Source: Geodermatophilus obscurus
Lineage (GTDB): Bacteria; Actinomycetota; Actinomycetes; Mycobacteriales; Geodermatophilaceae
Reading direction: 5' to 3'
Length of the DNA stretch: 64,000 bases
Assembly (NCBI RefSeq): GCF_900143215.1
Contig: NZ_FRDM01000010.1
Span: forward strand, 91,108 to 155,107
Shown: positions 57,892 through 64,000 of the stretch, piece after piece
How positions within the stretch are numbered: position 1 is the first letter of the stretch
Layout of the letters: each line of letters starts with the position of its first letter
The notes under the pieces: model-generated
Told to the model about the DNA's origin: nothing
Databases searched by the model: none
The model's input: the letters and a program-made list of their open reading frames with translations, nothing else
Position numbers and translations under genes: made by a program

Positions 57892-58308
57892 TCAGTCCCG
57901 GCGCGCGGGAGGCAGGCGACGGGCGACGGCCGGGACGACGATCGCCGCGGCGACGAGGTGGGTGACCATCAGCAGCACCCGGGTGTCGGTCGTGGCGTCG
58001 GCGACCAGATCGGGGACCAGCGACAGCGCGGTGAGCACCACGGTCGTGCGCACGAAGGTGCTGCGCGGCTGGTGGGCGCGGCGGGCCAGCACGGCGGCCA
58101 ACGCCACGCCCACCAGGGAGAAGACGACGGTCAGCACGGCGAAGCCGGACACCGGGATGGGCGCTCCGCTGACGTCGAGGCTGATCCCGGCGGCCGAGCC
58201 CGCGGCGGCGACGGTGCTGGTCGCGAGAGCGGCGACCGCCGTGGCGGCCAGGCCGGCGCCCACGATCGAGCCGGTGCTGCGGCGGGTGGTGGTCAGCGTG
58301 GCGGTCAT
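57892..58308 (-). CDS. DUF6069-like membrane protein
   Basis: The 138-residue protein has four membrane helices: IVGAGLAATAVAALATSTVA, SGFAVLTVVFSLVGVALAAV, VRTTVVLTALSLVPDL and VLLMVTHLVAAAIVVPAVA. It fits the DUF6069 family. The ATG at 58306-58308 begins MTATLTTTRRSTG. Directly after its TGA the same frame stays open to 57790 and reads RTITRGRALRGAVSFADGTP then G and stop, which looks protein-like; it may be a remnant. No function is known. Confidence 0.75.
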   Translation of the reverse strand: MTATLTTTRRSTGSIVGAGLAATAVAALATSTVAAAGSAAGISLDVSGAPIPVSGFAVLTVVFSLVGVALAAVLARRAHQPRSTFVRTTVVLTALSLVPDLVADATTDTRVLLMVTHLVAAAIVVPAVARRLPPARRD

Positions 58309-58425
58309 GACGTCCTCCGGGGGGAACGACCGGCTCGGTACCGGCCTCTCACCAGGACGTCGAACGGCCGCGGCCCGGATCGACACGGTCACGAGGAACT
58401 GCTGCCGGGCTTGCTGACCGCCGGT

Positions 58426-59247
58426 TCAGGTGGAGAAGAGCCACGCGATGCTGCGCCGGGCGGCCTCGGCGTACTCCGCTCGGCCGGTCCGCAGGCCGTA
58501 CTCGAGGTCCTCCAGGGCCGCACAGCGCGCGAAGAACTGGATCCGCGGGCCGGCGTCGGGCAGGCCGCCGTACGCCTGCAGGGCCTCGGCGAGGAAGGCG
58601 GGCCCGAAGTCGCGGTGCAGCCGGGCGAAGTCCAGCGCCGGGTCGGTGACCGCGCAGTCCGACCAGTCGATGACGCCGGTGACGCGCGTCCCCTCCGCGA
58701 GCAGGTGCTCGGCGCCGAGGTCCGCGTGCGCCACCACGCGCCGCGGAGAGGAGCGCGGCACGCTCGACCGGACCACGCGCAGCAGCTCGGCGGGCCCGTC
58801 CAGCCCTCCCAGCCACTCGGCGGGGTCGGCGTCCTCCTCGTCGACGAAGGCGCGCACCGCACCCGGGTCGACGGCGTGCAGGTCGCGCAGGAACCGGCCG
58901 AGGACGGCGGCGGTGCCCGGCGCCGGCGTCCGGGCGAGCAGCGGGCGTCCCGGCAGCAGCCGGTGGCCGAGGACCCCGGCGTCCCCGTCGGCGAACACGG
59001 GGACGGGGACGGCCAGCGGCAGCCGCGGCGCGAGGAACGCCAGCAGGCCCGCCTCGCGCTGCACGTCGGGGCCCTCGGCCACCCGGAGGACCAGCTCACC
59101 CACGACGAAGGCGGTGTTGTCCAGCCCGTGGCCCAGCTCCCGGAGCGGCAGGTCGGCGAGCTCGGGCGCGTGCCTCCGGAGCGCTCGGACGGCGCGTGCC
59201 GCCGAGGGCTCGGCCACGGGGCCCGGTGTGCCGACCGCTCCGCTCAC
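58426..59247 (-). CDS. Aminoglycoside phosphotransferase-like kinase
   Basis: The 273-residue protein has the APH/ChoK-type kinase fold: GHGLDNTAFVVGELVLRVAE (ATP-binding strand), RVVAHADLGAEHLL (the catalytic HxDLxxxHLL, with Glu in place of the usual Asn) and VIDWSDCAVTDPALDFARL with the metal Asp. It probably phosphorylates a small hydroxyl compound; antibiotic resistance is possible but not shown. GTG at 59245-59247 overlaps the stop of the permease remnant by 3 bases. A longer open frame upstream is antisense. Confidence 0.85.
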   Translation of the reverse strand: MSGAVGTPGPVAEPSAARAVRALRRHAPELADLPLRELGHGLDNTAFVVGELVLRVAEGPDVQREAGLLAFLAPRLPLAVPVPVFADGDAGVLGHRLLPGRPLLARTPAPGTAAVLGRFLRDLHAVDPGAVRAFVDEEDADPAEWLGGLDGPAELLRVVRSSVPRSSPRRVVAHADLGAEHLLAEGTRVTGVIDWSDCAVTDPALDFARLHRDFGPAFLAEALQAYGGLPDAGPRIQFFARCAALEDLEYGLRTGRAEYAEAARRSIAWLFST

Positions 59248-59430
59248 TCGCGCGGCGGCGCGGGCACCGCGGGCCGGTGGTGCGGGCTGCCCGGGTTCAG
59301 CAGCGCGTGCCGGCGGTCGTGGGCGGAGTAGATGGCGAAGCCGATCAGCAGCCAGACGCCGAAGCGCGCCCAGGTCTCCCAGGGCAGCTGCGAGATCAGG
59401 AACACCGAGGCCCCCGCCGGACCGACTGCC
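59244..59430 (-). pseudogene. C-terminal remnant of an APC-family amino-acid permease
   Basis: On the minus strand, frame ending at 59244, the sequence reads AVGPAGASVFLISQLPWETW, ARFGVWLLIGFAIYSAHDRR and HALLNPGSPHH to a stop. That is the last membrane helix and tail of a basic amino-acid/APC permease. Nothing homologous continues upstream of about 59430, so about 400 codons are missing. The stop overlaps the phosphotransferase start as GTGA, which shows the permease once preceded it in an operon. Confidence 0.7.
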
Positions 59431-59635
59431 TCGCCTGCCTGCCCATGCGTTCCCCCTGCGGTCGGACCAGGACGGTCGGTCGGGCACCTCCCCGCAGCTC
59501 GCGGCGGAGGATCATGCGGTGACCGCCGTCGTCAGCTCGTCGGGAGCGGGACGGTGGGCGCCGCATCGCTCACCGGGGCCCAGGGCAGGGAGCGGTGCTG
59601 TGGGGCGGACGGGCGGGGCGGTCCGATGGATGATG

Positions 59636-59665
59636 CGCCGGTTGTGGTGGCCACCACAACCGGCG
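59636..59665. promoter_or_regulatory. 30-bp perfect palindrome, candidate operator
   Basis: The left arm is CGCCG followed by GTTGTGGTGG (59636-59650) and the right arm CCACCACAAC followed by CGGCG (59651-59665); all 15 base pairs match with no spacer. It lies 62 bases before the transhydrogenase ATG. Its size and symmetry suggest a dimer or tetramer operator rather than a terminator. The TTGTGG/CCACAA arms are reminiscent of GntR/FadR-type sites but no regulator gene is nearby. Confidence 0.7.
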
Positions 59666-59727
59666 TGCGACATTCGGTGCGACCGATCACCGCGCCGACC
59701 GTCGTCCGAACCGCAGAGAGGGACGTC

Positions 59728-61017
59728 ATGAGCACCGTCTCGCCCGCCCATCCCGAGTCCGTGTTCACCTACGGAGCACCGCAGCTGAAGTTCGGGAGCG
59801 GGGCCTCCGACGAGATCGGCTACGACCTGAGCCGGTACGGCGTCCGGCGCGTGCTGGTGGTCACCGACGCCGGGCTCGCCGCCACCGGCGTCCCGCAGCG
59901 GGTGGCCGACCAGATGGGGCAGTTCGGCATCGAGGCGCGGATCTACGACGGCGTGCACGTCGAGCCGACCGACGTCAGCCTCGTCGCCGCCATCGAGGAG
60001 GCCCGCTCGTCCGGGCCGTGGGACGCCTTCGTCGCCGTCGGTGGCGGGTCGACCATCGACACGGCGAAGGCGATCAACCTGCTCACCACCAACCCCGGCG
60101 AGCTGCTGGACTACGTCAACGCCCCGGTCGGGAAGGGGCAGGCGCCGTCCGAGCCGCTGAAGCCGCTGGTCGCCGTCCCGACGACGACGGGCACCGGCTC
60201 GGAGAGCACCACGATCTGCGTGATGGACGTGATCGTGGCGCGGGTGAAGACCGGCATCAGCCACGCCATGCTGCGCCCGACGCTGGCCGTGATCGACCCG
60301 GACCTGACGCGGACCCAGCCGCCGGGGGTGACCGCGGCGTCGGGGATGGACATCCTCTGCCACGCCCTGGAGAGCTACACCGCGCGCTGGTACACGACCT
60401 ATGAGCACAAGACGCCCGAGAAGCGGGTGCCCTACTGCGGGTCGAACCCGATCTCGGACATGTGGGCGGAGAAGTCGCTCAGCCTGCTGGCCGGCTCGTT
60501 CCGGCGGGCGGTGCGGCACGGGGACGACGAGCAGGCCCGCTCGGACATGGCCATGGCCGCCACCTTCGCCGGCATGGGGTTCGGCAACGCCGGGGTGCAC
60601 ATCCCGCACGCCAACGCGTACCCGATCGCGGGCCAGGTGAAGGACTTCCACCCCAAGGACTACCCGGCCGACGAGCCGATGGTCCCGCACGGGATGTCGG
60701 TCGCGCTGACCGCGCCGGAGGCCTTCCGCTTCACCTTCGAGGCGGCGCCCGACCGGCACGTCCGCGCGGCGCAGCTGCTGGCGCCGAACGCCGGCCTGCC
60801 GACGGACGCGGTCGACTTCCTGCCCATGGTGCTGACGGACCTGATGCGCGACATCGACATCCCCAACGGCGTGGGTGCGGTCGGCTTCGGCGAGGGCGAC
60901 GTCGACGACCTGGTCGAGGGGACGATGAAGCAGCAGCGGCTGCTGGCCACCTGTCCCCGCGAGGTCACCGAGGACGACATCGCCGGCATCTTCCGGCGGT
61001 CGATGTCCCTGTGGTGA
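59728..61017 (+). CDS. Iron-containing alcohol dehydrogenase, hydroxyacid-oxoacid transhydrogenase-like
   Basis: The 429-residue protein is a group III Fe-ADH: VAVGGGSTIDTAKAINLL (nucleotide-binding), VPTTTGTGSEST, and metal ligands in ASGMDILCHALESYTARW and later histidines in NAGVHIPHANAYP and VPHGMS. These details fit the ADHFE1/HOT branch, which transfers hydride between 4-hydroxybutyrate and 2-oxoglutarate. The ATG at 59728 follows GAGAGGGACGTC. A 30-bp palindrome lies upstream. It converges on helR with 114 bases between stops. Confidence 0.9.
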   Translation: MSTVSPAHPESVFTYGAPQLKFGSGASDEIGYDLSRYGVRRVLVVTDAGLAATGVPQRVADQMGQFGIEARIYDGVHVEPTDVSLVAAIEEARSSGPWDAFVAVGGGSTIDTAKAINLLTTNPGELLDYVNAPVGKGQAPSEPLKPLVAVPTTTGTGSESTTICVMDVIVARVKTGISHAMLRPTLAVIDPDLTRTQPPGVTAASGMDILCHALESYTARWYTTYEHKTPEKRVPYCGSNPISDMWAEKSLSLLAGSFRRAVRHGDDEQARSDMAMAATFAGMGFGNAGVHIPHANAYPIAGQVKDFHPKDYPADEPMVPHGMSVALTAPEAFRFTFEAAPDRHVRAAQLLAPNAGLPTDAVDFLPMVLTDLMRDIDIPNGVGAVGFGEGDVDDLVEGTMKQQRLLATCPREVTEDDIAGIFRRSMSLW

Positions 61018-61131
61018 TCAGCGCAGCCGGACGACGCTCCCGGTGACCTGGGCGGCGGGCCCGGTCTCCGACGGCACGCGGACCACCCCTCGTCGGTGCC
61101 CCGGCGAGCCCCGCACGCCACCCGGCCGACG

Positions 61132-63315
61132 TCAGGAGCTCGTGAGGACGACGAGCTGCTGGGTCGCGCGGGTCATCGCGACGTAGCGGTCGACCGCTCC
61201 CTCGATGCCCGTGCCGAACGCCTCGGGGTCGACGAGGACGACCAAGTCGAACTCGAGCCCCTTCGACAGCTCCGGGGGCAGCGACCGGACCCGGGGCCCT
61301 TGCCGGAACCCTGCCCGGAACGTGGGGTCGCCGATGACGCAGGCGGTCCCCTCGGCGTGCGCGGCGAGCCAGGTGTCGAGGACCTCGTGCAGTTCGGACG
61401 CGGTTCCGTGCCTGACGGGGACGCCGCTGCGGCGGACGGAGGTCGGCACGTTGGCGTCCGGCAGCACGGCGCGGATGACGGGCTCGGCCTCCGCCATGAC
61501 CTCCTCCGGCGTCCGGTAGTTGATGGTCAGCGAGGCCACCTCGACCCGGTCGAGCCCGATCCGCCCGAGCCGTTCCTGCCACGACCCCGGAAAGCCGTGC
61601 CGGGCCTGCGCGCGGTCCCCGACGATGGTGAAGCTCCGGGAGGGGCAGCGCAGCAGCAGCATCTGCCACTCCGCGTCGGTCAGCTCCTGGGCCTCGTCGA
61701 CGACGACGTGCGCGAACGGGCCGGCGAGCAGGTCCGGATCGGCGGTGGGCAGCGCGGCCTCGTCGACCAGGGCATCGCGCAGGTCCTCGTGGCGCAGGCT
61801 CGTCATCAGCAGCAGCTCGGAGTCGTCCGCCGCGATCAGCTCGTCGATGACGCCGGCCATGCGCTCGCGCTCGGCGGCCACGACGGCGTCGTGCCGTCGC
61901 TTGCGCCCGAACGCACCCGGGTCGCCGAGCCGCTGCCGTGCCGCGTCCAGGAACGGCAGGTCGGACACCGTCCAGGCCCGGGCGTCCGCCCGCTGCAGCG
62001 CTCGCACGTCGTCGGGGCGGAGCCAGGGGGCGCACCTGCGCAGGTACGCCGGTACCGACCAGAGGTCCCCGACGAGGTCGGTCGCCTCGAGCACCGGCCA
62101 GGCGCGGTCGAAGGCCGCGACGAGCTCCCTGTTCCGCTGCAGCGACGTCCGCACCTGAGCGGCCGAGACGTCGCCGTCGTCCTCGTCCGCGACGTCGTCG
62201 TGCTGGTCCACGAGGATCGTGAGCAGCTGGTCCCAGACCTGCTCGCGCGCCTCGTTGTGCGGCGTCCCGGGATCCGGCGCCTCGAGGGCCTCGGCCCAGT
62301 CGTCGGCGCTCAACCGGAGGTCGGCCCACGGGGTCGAGATCGTCGTCCCCCTGGTCGGGGGCTCCTCGTAGAACCGGACGGCCGTCTCGATCATCGTTCC
62401 CACGTCCATGGACGCCTTCAGGTCGGCCACGTGCGGATCGGGTTCGACCCCCGCTGCGGCCCCCTCGGGGACGAGGTCGCGCAGGGTGCAGGTCTGCACG
62501 CCCTCCTCGCCGAGGCTGGGGAGGACGTCGGCCACGTAGGCCAGGTAGGGCTGGTGCGGACCGACGAACAGCACGCCGCCCCGGCGGTGCCCGAGGCGGG
62601 GGTCGGCATGGAGGAGGTAGGCGGTGCGGTGCAGCGCGACGACGGTCTTCCCGGTCCCCGGCCCGCCGTCGACGACGAGGGCGCCCTGGGACCCCGCACG
62701 GATGATCGCGTCCTGGTCTGCCTGGATGGTGCCGAGCACGTCCCGCATCCGCGGCGAGCGGCTGCTGCCCAGGCTGGCGATGAAAGCGGACTGGTCGTCG
62801 AGCGCGGCGGCGTGCCCGATCAGCCCTTCGGCGGTGAACACCTCGTCCCAGTAGTCGGTGACCCGGCCGCGGGTCCACCGGTACCTGCGGCGGCTCGCCA
62901 CACCCATCGGGTTGCCGTGGGTCGCGCCGAAGAACGGCTCGGCGGCGGGGGAGCGCCAGTCCAGCAGCAGCCGGCGGCCCGTGCTGTCGGTGAGCCCGAG
63001 TCGCCCGACGTACACGGGCTCGGGGTCGTCCGTGCGGACGAAGTGCCCGAGACACAGGTCCAGACCGAAGCGACGCAGGGCACGCAGGCGGGCGGTCAGC
63101 CGGTGCACCTCCAGGTCCCGGTCCAGCGCCTCCTGGCCGGAGCCACCGGGCGCCTTCCGCTCGGTGTCGAGCCGGTCGGACAGGTCGGCGATGGACTGCT
63201 GGAGGCTCTCCGCGATGGCCGCGAAGTGCTGCTCGTCGCCGGCGATCAGCGCCGGGTCGGCCTTGGCGGAGAGGTGGTCGGGGAGGTCGAACGCGCTGGT
63301 GGTCAGGGGGATCAC
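61132..63315 (-). CDS. helR: HelR, RNA-polymerase recycling ATPase (rifamycin resistance)
   Basis: The 727-residue superfamily I helicase-like protein has Walker A GGPGTGKTVVAL (about 217-224), Walker B VVVDEAQELTDAEWQ, TIVGDRAQ and the C-terminal YVAMTRATQQLVVL motif. The N-terminus (TTSAFDLPDHLSAKADPALI, LDLCLGHFV) matches the HelR/HelD branch that enters the polymerase channel and removes rifamycin or stalled enzyme. GTG at 63313-63315 follows GGAGCTGAT. A RAE-type site lies upstream, so it is probably rifamycin-inducible. Starts further upstream (63549) are rejected as non-homologous. Confidence 0.92.
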   Translation of the reverse strand: MIPLTTSAFDLPDHLSAKADPALIAGDEQHFAAIAESLQQSIADLSDRLDTERKAPGGSGQEALDRDLEVHRLTARLRALRRFGLDLCLGHFVRTDDPEPVYVGRLGLTDSTGRRLLLDWRSPAAEPFFGATHGNPMGVASRRRYRWTRGRVTDYWDEVFTAEGLIGHAAALDDQSAFIASLGSSRSPRMRDVLGTIQADQDAIIRAGSQGALVVDGGPGTGKTVVALHRTAYLLHADPRLGHRRGGVLFVGPHQPYLAYVADVLPSLGEEGVQTCTLRDLVPEGAAAGVEPDPHVADLKASMDVGTMIETAVRFYEEPPTRGTTISTPWADLRLSADDWAEALEAPDPGTPHNEAREQVWDQLLTILVDQHDDVADEDDGDVSAAQVRTSLQRNRELVAAFDRAWPVLEATDLVGDLWSVPAYLRRCAPWLRPDDVRALQRADARAWTVSDLPFLDAARQRLGDPGAFGRKRRHDAVVAAERERMAGVIDELIAADDSELLLMTSLRHEDLRDALVDEAALPTADPDLLAGPFAHVVVDEAQELTDAEWQMLLLRCPSRSFTIVGDRAQARHGFPGSWQERLGRIGLDRVEVASLTINYRTPEEVMAEAEPVIRAVLPDANVPTSVRRSGVPVRHGTASELHEVLDTWLAAHAEGTACVIGDPTFRAGFRQGPRVRSLPPELSKGLEFDLVVLVDPEAFGTGIEGAVDRYVAMTRATQQLVVLTSS

Positions 63316-63419
63316 GTCATCAGCTCCGAAGAGAGGCGTTTCCGACCACCGCGTGCAGCGGTGCGACTGGACCGCTGCCGCAGAGGTCGGCCTCGGTCGG
63401 CGATTCTGCGGCTCGACCC

Positions 63420-63438
63420 GGGTCTTGCCACAAGCCCC
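63420..63438 (-). promoter_or_regulatory. Rifamycin-associated element (RAE) of helR
   Basis: On the minus strand GGGGCTTGTGGCAAGACCC matches the published RAE consensus GGGGCTTGCGGCAAGGCCC at 17 of 19 positions, keeping both CTTG and CAAG arms. It is 105 bases upstream of the helR start. In actinobacteria this element marks rifamycin-inducible promoters. Confidence 0.85.
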
Positions 63439-63670
63439 CCGGTGCGCTATACGTTCGAGTGGGACGAGATGTAGTTCTTCTCTCCACCCGGGCCTTCTCT
63501 CTCCGCGACTGCTGACCGTCGCGGATCCGGCAGGCACGACATCCGGCACACCGCAACGAGCCTTCGGTTGACGCGTGGTGCCCGTGTGATGGCGGTGCCG
63601 GGGATCCCCGGTCGACCTCCGCCGCGGTGGTCGACGCTCAGGCTGCCTCGACGACTGAGCCTCGATCCGC
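63439..63670. other. Intergenic sequence between RAE and IS element
   Basis: No gene is visible. Minus-strand frames across it (for example 63447-63941) continue into the transposase antisense and lack homology. Together with the helR promoter it makes up the 462-base non-coding gap. Confidence 0.6.
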
Positions 63671-64000
63671 CGATGATCTTGGCCAATTGATCATCGAGTA
63701 GAGACGAATGCCCCTGTCGCCAGGGAGGATGGGACTTGCGACGGTTCCATCGGCTGGCAGGCAGGGGCATCCGGTAAATGCGAGTCTTCCACAAGCTCAG
63801 CGCGGTTTTCGATGACCCGAACCTGATCTCGGTCGCCGGTCTGGCGCCGGTGATGGCGCTGGCCGAACGGGCCGGACTGCAGGAGTTGGTCGCCGAGCAC
63901 GTCACGGTGCCGGGCTCGGCCGGAGCGAACGCCGCGGTCAAGGTGCCGGCGCTGGTCGCCGGGATGGTCGCCGGCGCGGACTCGATCAGTGACCTGGATC
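63671..64000 (+). mobile_element. IS1380-type insertion sequence, left part
   Basis: The transposase begins at 63778 and runs off the edge. Just upstream, an inverted repeat ATGCCCCTG (63709-63717) and CAGGGGCAT (63762-63770) precedes the start as in IS1380 leaders, and CGATGATC (63671-63678) and GATCATCG (63689-63696) form another symmetric pair. The exact terminal repeat and target duplication cannot be defined because the right end is missing. Confidence 0.7.
63778..64000 (+). CDS. IS1380-family transposase (N-terminal part)
   Basis: The visible 74 residues (MRVFHKLSAVFDDPNLIS, VAGLAPVMALAERAGL, VPALVAGMVAGADSISDLD) match the N-terminus of IS1380-type DDE transposases. The ATG at 63778 is chosen from the family start. 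The catalytic DDE residues lie beyond the window. The gene points rightwards, away from helR. The element interrupts no gene that I can recognise on the left. Confidence 0.88.
   Translation, partial: MRVFHKLSAVFDDPNLISVAGLAPVMALAERAGLQELVAEHVTVPGSAGANAAVKVPALVAGMVAGADSISDLD

Noticed and set aside
61018..61083. Minus-strand peptide VVRVPSETGPAAQVTGSV between the transhydrogenase-like gene and helR
   Set aside because: Protein-like but only 21 codons with no start context; cannot be supported as a gene.
60965..63055. A 696-codon frame antisense to part of helR
   Set aside because: It is the shifted-frame shadow of helR; composition is Arg/Ala/Gly-rich without motifs.
1..64000. tRNA, rRNA or replication origin
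   Set aside because: No cloverleaf-like or rRNA-like sequence and no DnaA-box cluster was seen on reading both strands.

Overview
The window is high-GC actinobacterial DNA, most like Geodermatophilaceae (Geodermatophilus, Blastococcus or Modestobacter). This rests on content, not on a database search: frequent GTG starts, a mycothiol-transferase-like DinB protein, an Rv1747/PknF-like FHA-ABC and kinase pair, a three-subunit Sdh1-type succinate dehydrogenase, HelR with a rifamycin-associated element, IdeR-like iron boxes, and two actinobacterial c-di-AMP riboswitches. I saw no tRNA, rRNA, CRISPR array or prophage. An IS1380-type element begins at the right edge.

Layout. 1-2058: end of a lutAB lactate-utilisation operon and a DUF5872 protein. 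2143-5835: AraC regulator divergent from a Baeyer-Villiger monooxygenase and an esterase, a typical ketone-to-ester-to-acid catabolic pair. 5936-8121: STAS-like protein, ilvA, GNAT. 8130-9405: a retron-type reverse transcriptase with an apparently frameshifted N-terminus, directly downstream of a structured segment bounded by a perfect 12-bp inverted repeat; this is a candidate retron. 9617-11143: secreted protein, P-loop-less ABC-like protein and DUF1540 protein, the last two preceded by iron-box-like sequences. 11273-16879: small kinase-like protein, Brp/Blh carotene dioxygenase, DUF1622 pair, sulfurtransferase, GGDEF-EAL protein. 17078-22638: zinc alcohol dehydrogenase, GDPD, BBE-type oxidase, patatin. 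22767-28772: cupin, VOC, MalY/PatB and a large FAD/Fe-S oxidase, then an ArsR remnant and a SnoaL-like protein.

28922-35277: pyrophosphatase; a secreted lysozyme-like protein under a CRP-like site and a c-di-AMP riboswitch; polysaccharide deacetylase; NmrA protein; GH13 glucosidase. 35353-39062: sdhB-sdhA-sdhC with a small coiled-coil gene at the operon head. 39189-44063: amidotransferase, EmrB-type MFS pump, and an 876-residue fusion of NhaA, DsbA, a cyclic-nucleotide-binding domain and a thioredoxin-like tail. 44272-48421: STAS protein, a second c-di-AMP riboswitch with a secreted protein, hemerythrin, acyl-CoA dehydrogenase. 48589-57118: two Ser/Thr kinases, the FHA-ABC transporter, a TrkA-type potassium channel, DinB and USP proteins. 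57180-64000: DUF2505, DUF6069, a phosphotransferase, the stump of an amino-acid permease, a 30-bp perfect palindrome before a hydroxyacid-oxoacid transhydrogenase-like gene, helR with its RAE, and the IS1380 element.

Recurrent themes are redox and C1/C2 metabolism, cell-wall remodelling under second-messenger control, and phospho-signalling. At least two genes (reverse transcriptase and cupin) look broken by single missing bases near G/C runs, so sequence errors should be excluded before treating them as pseudogenes.
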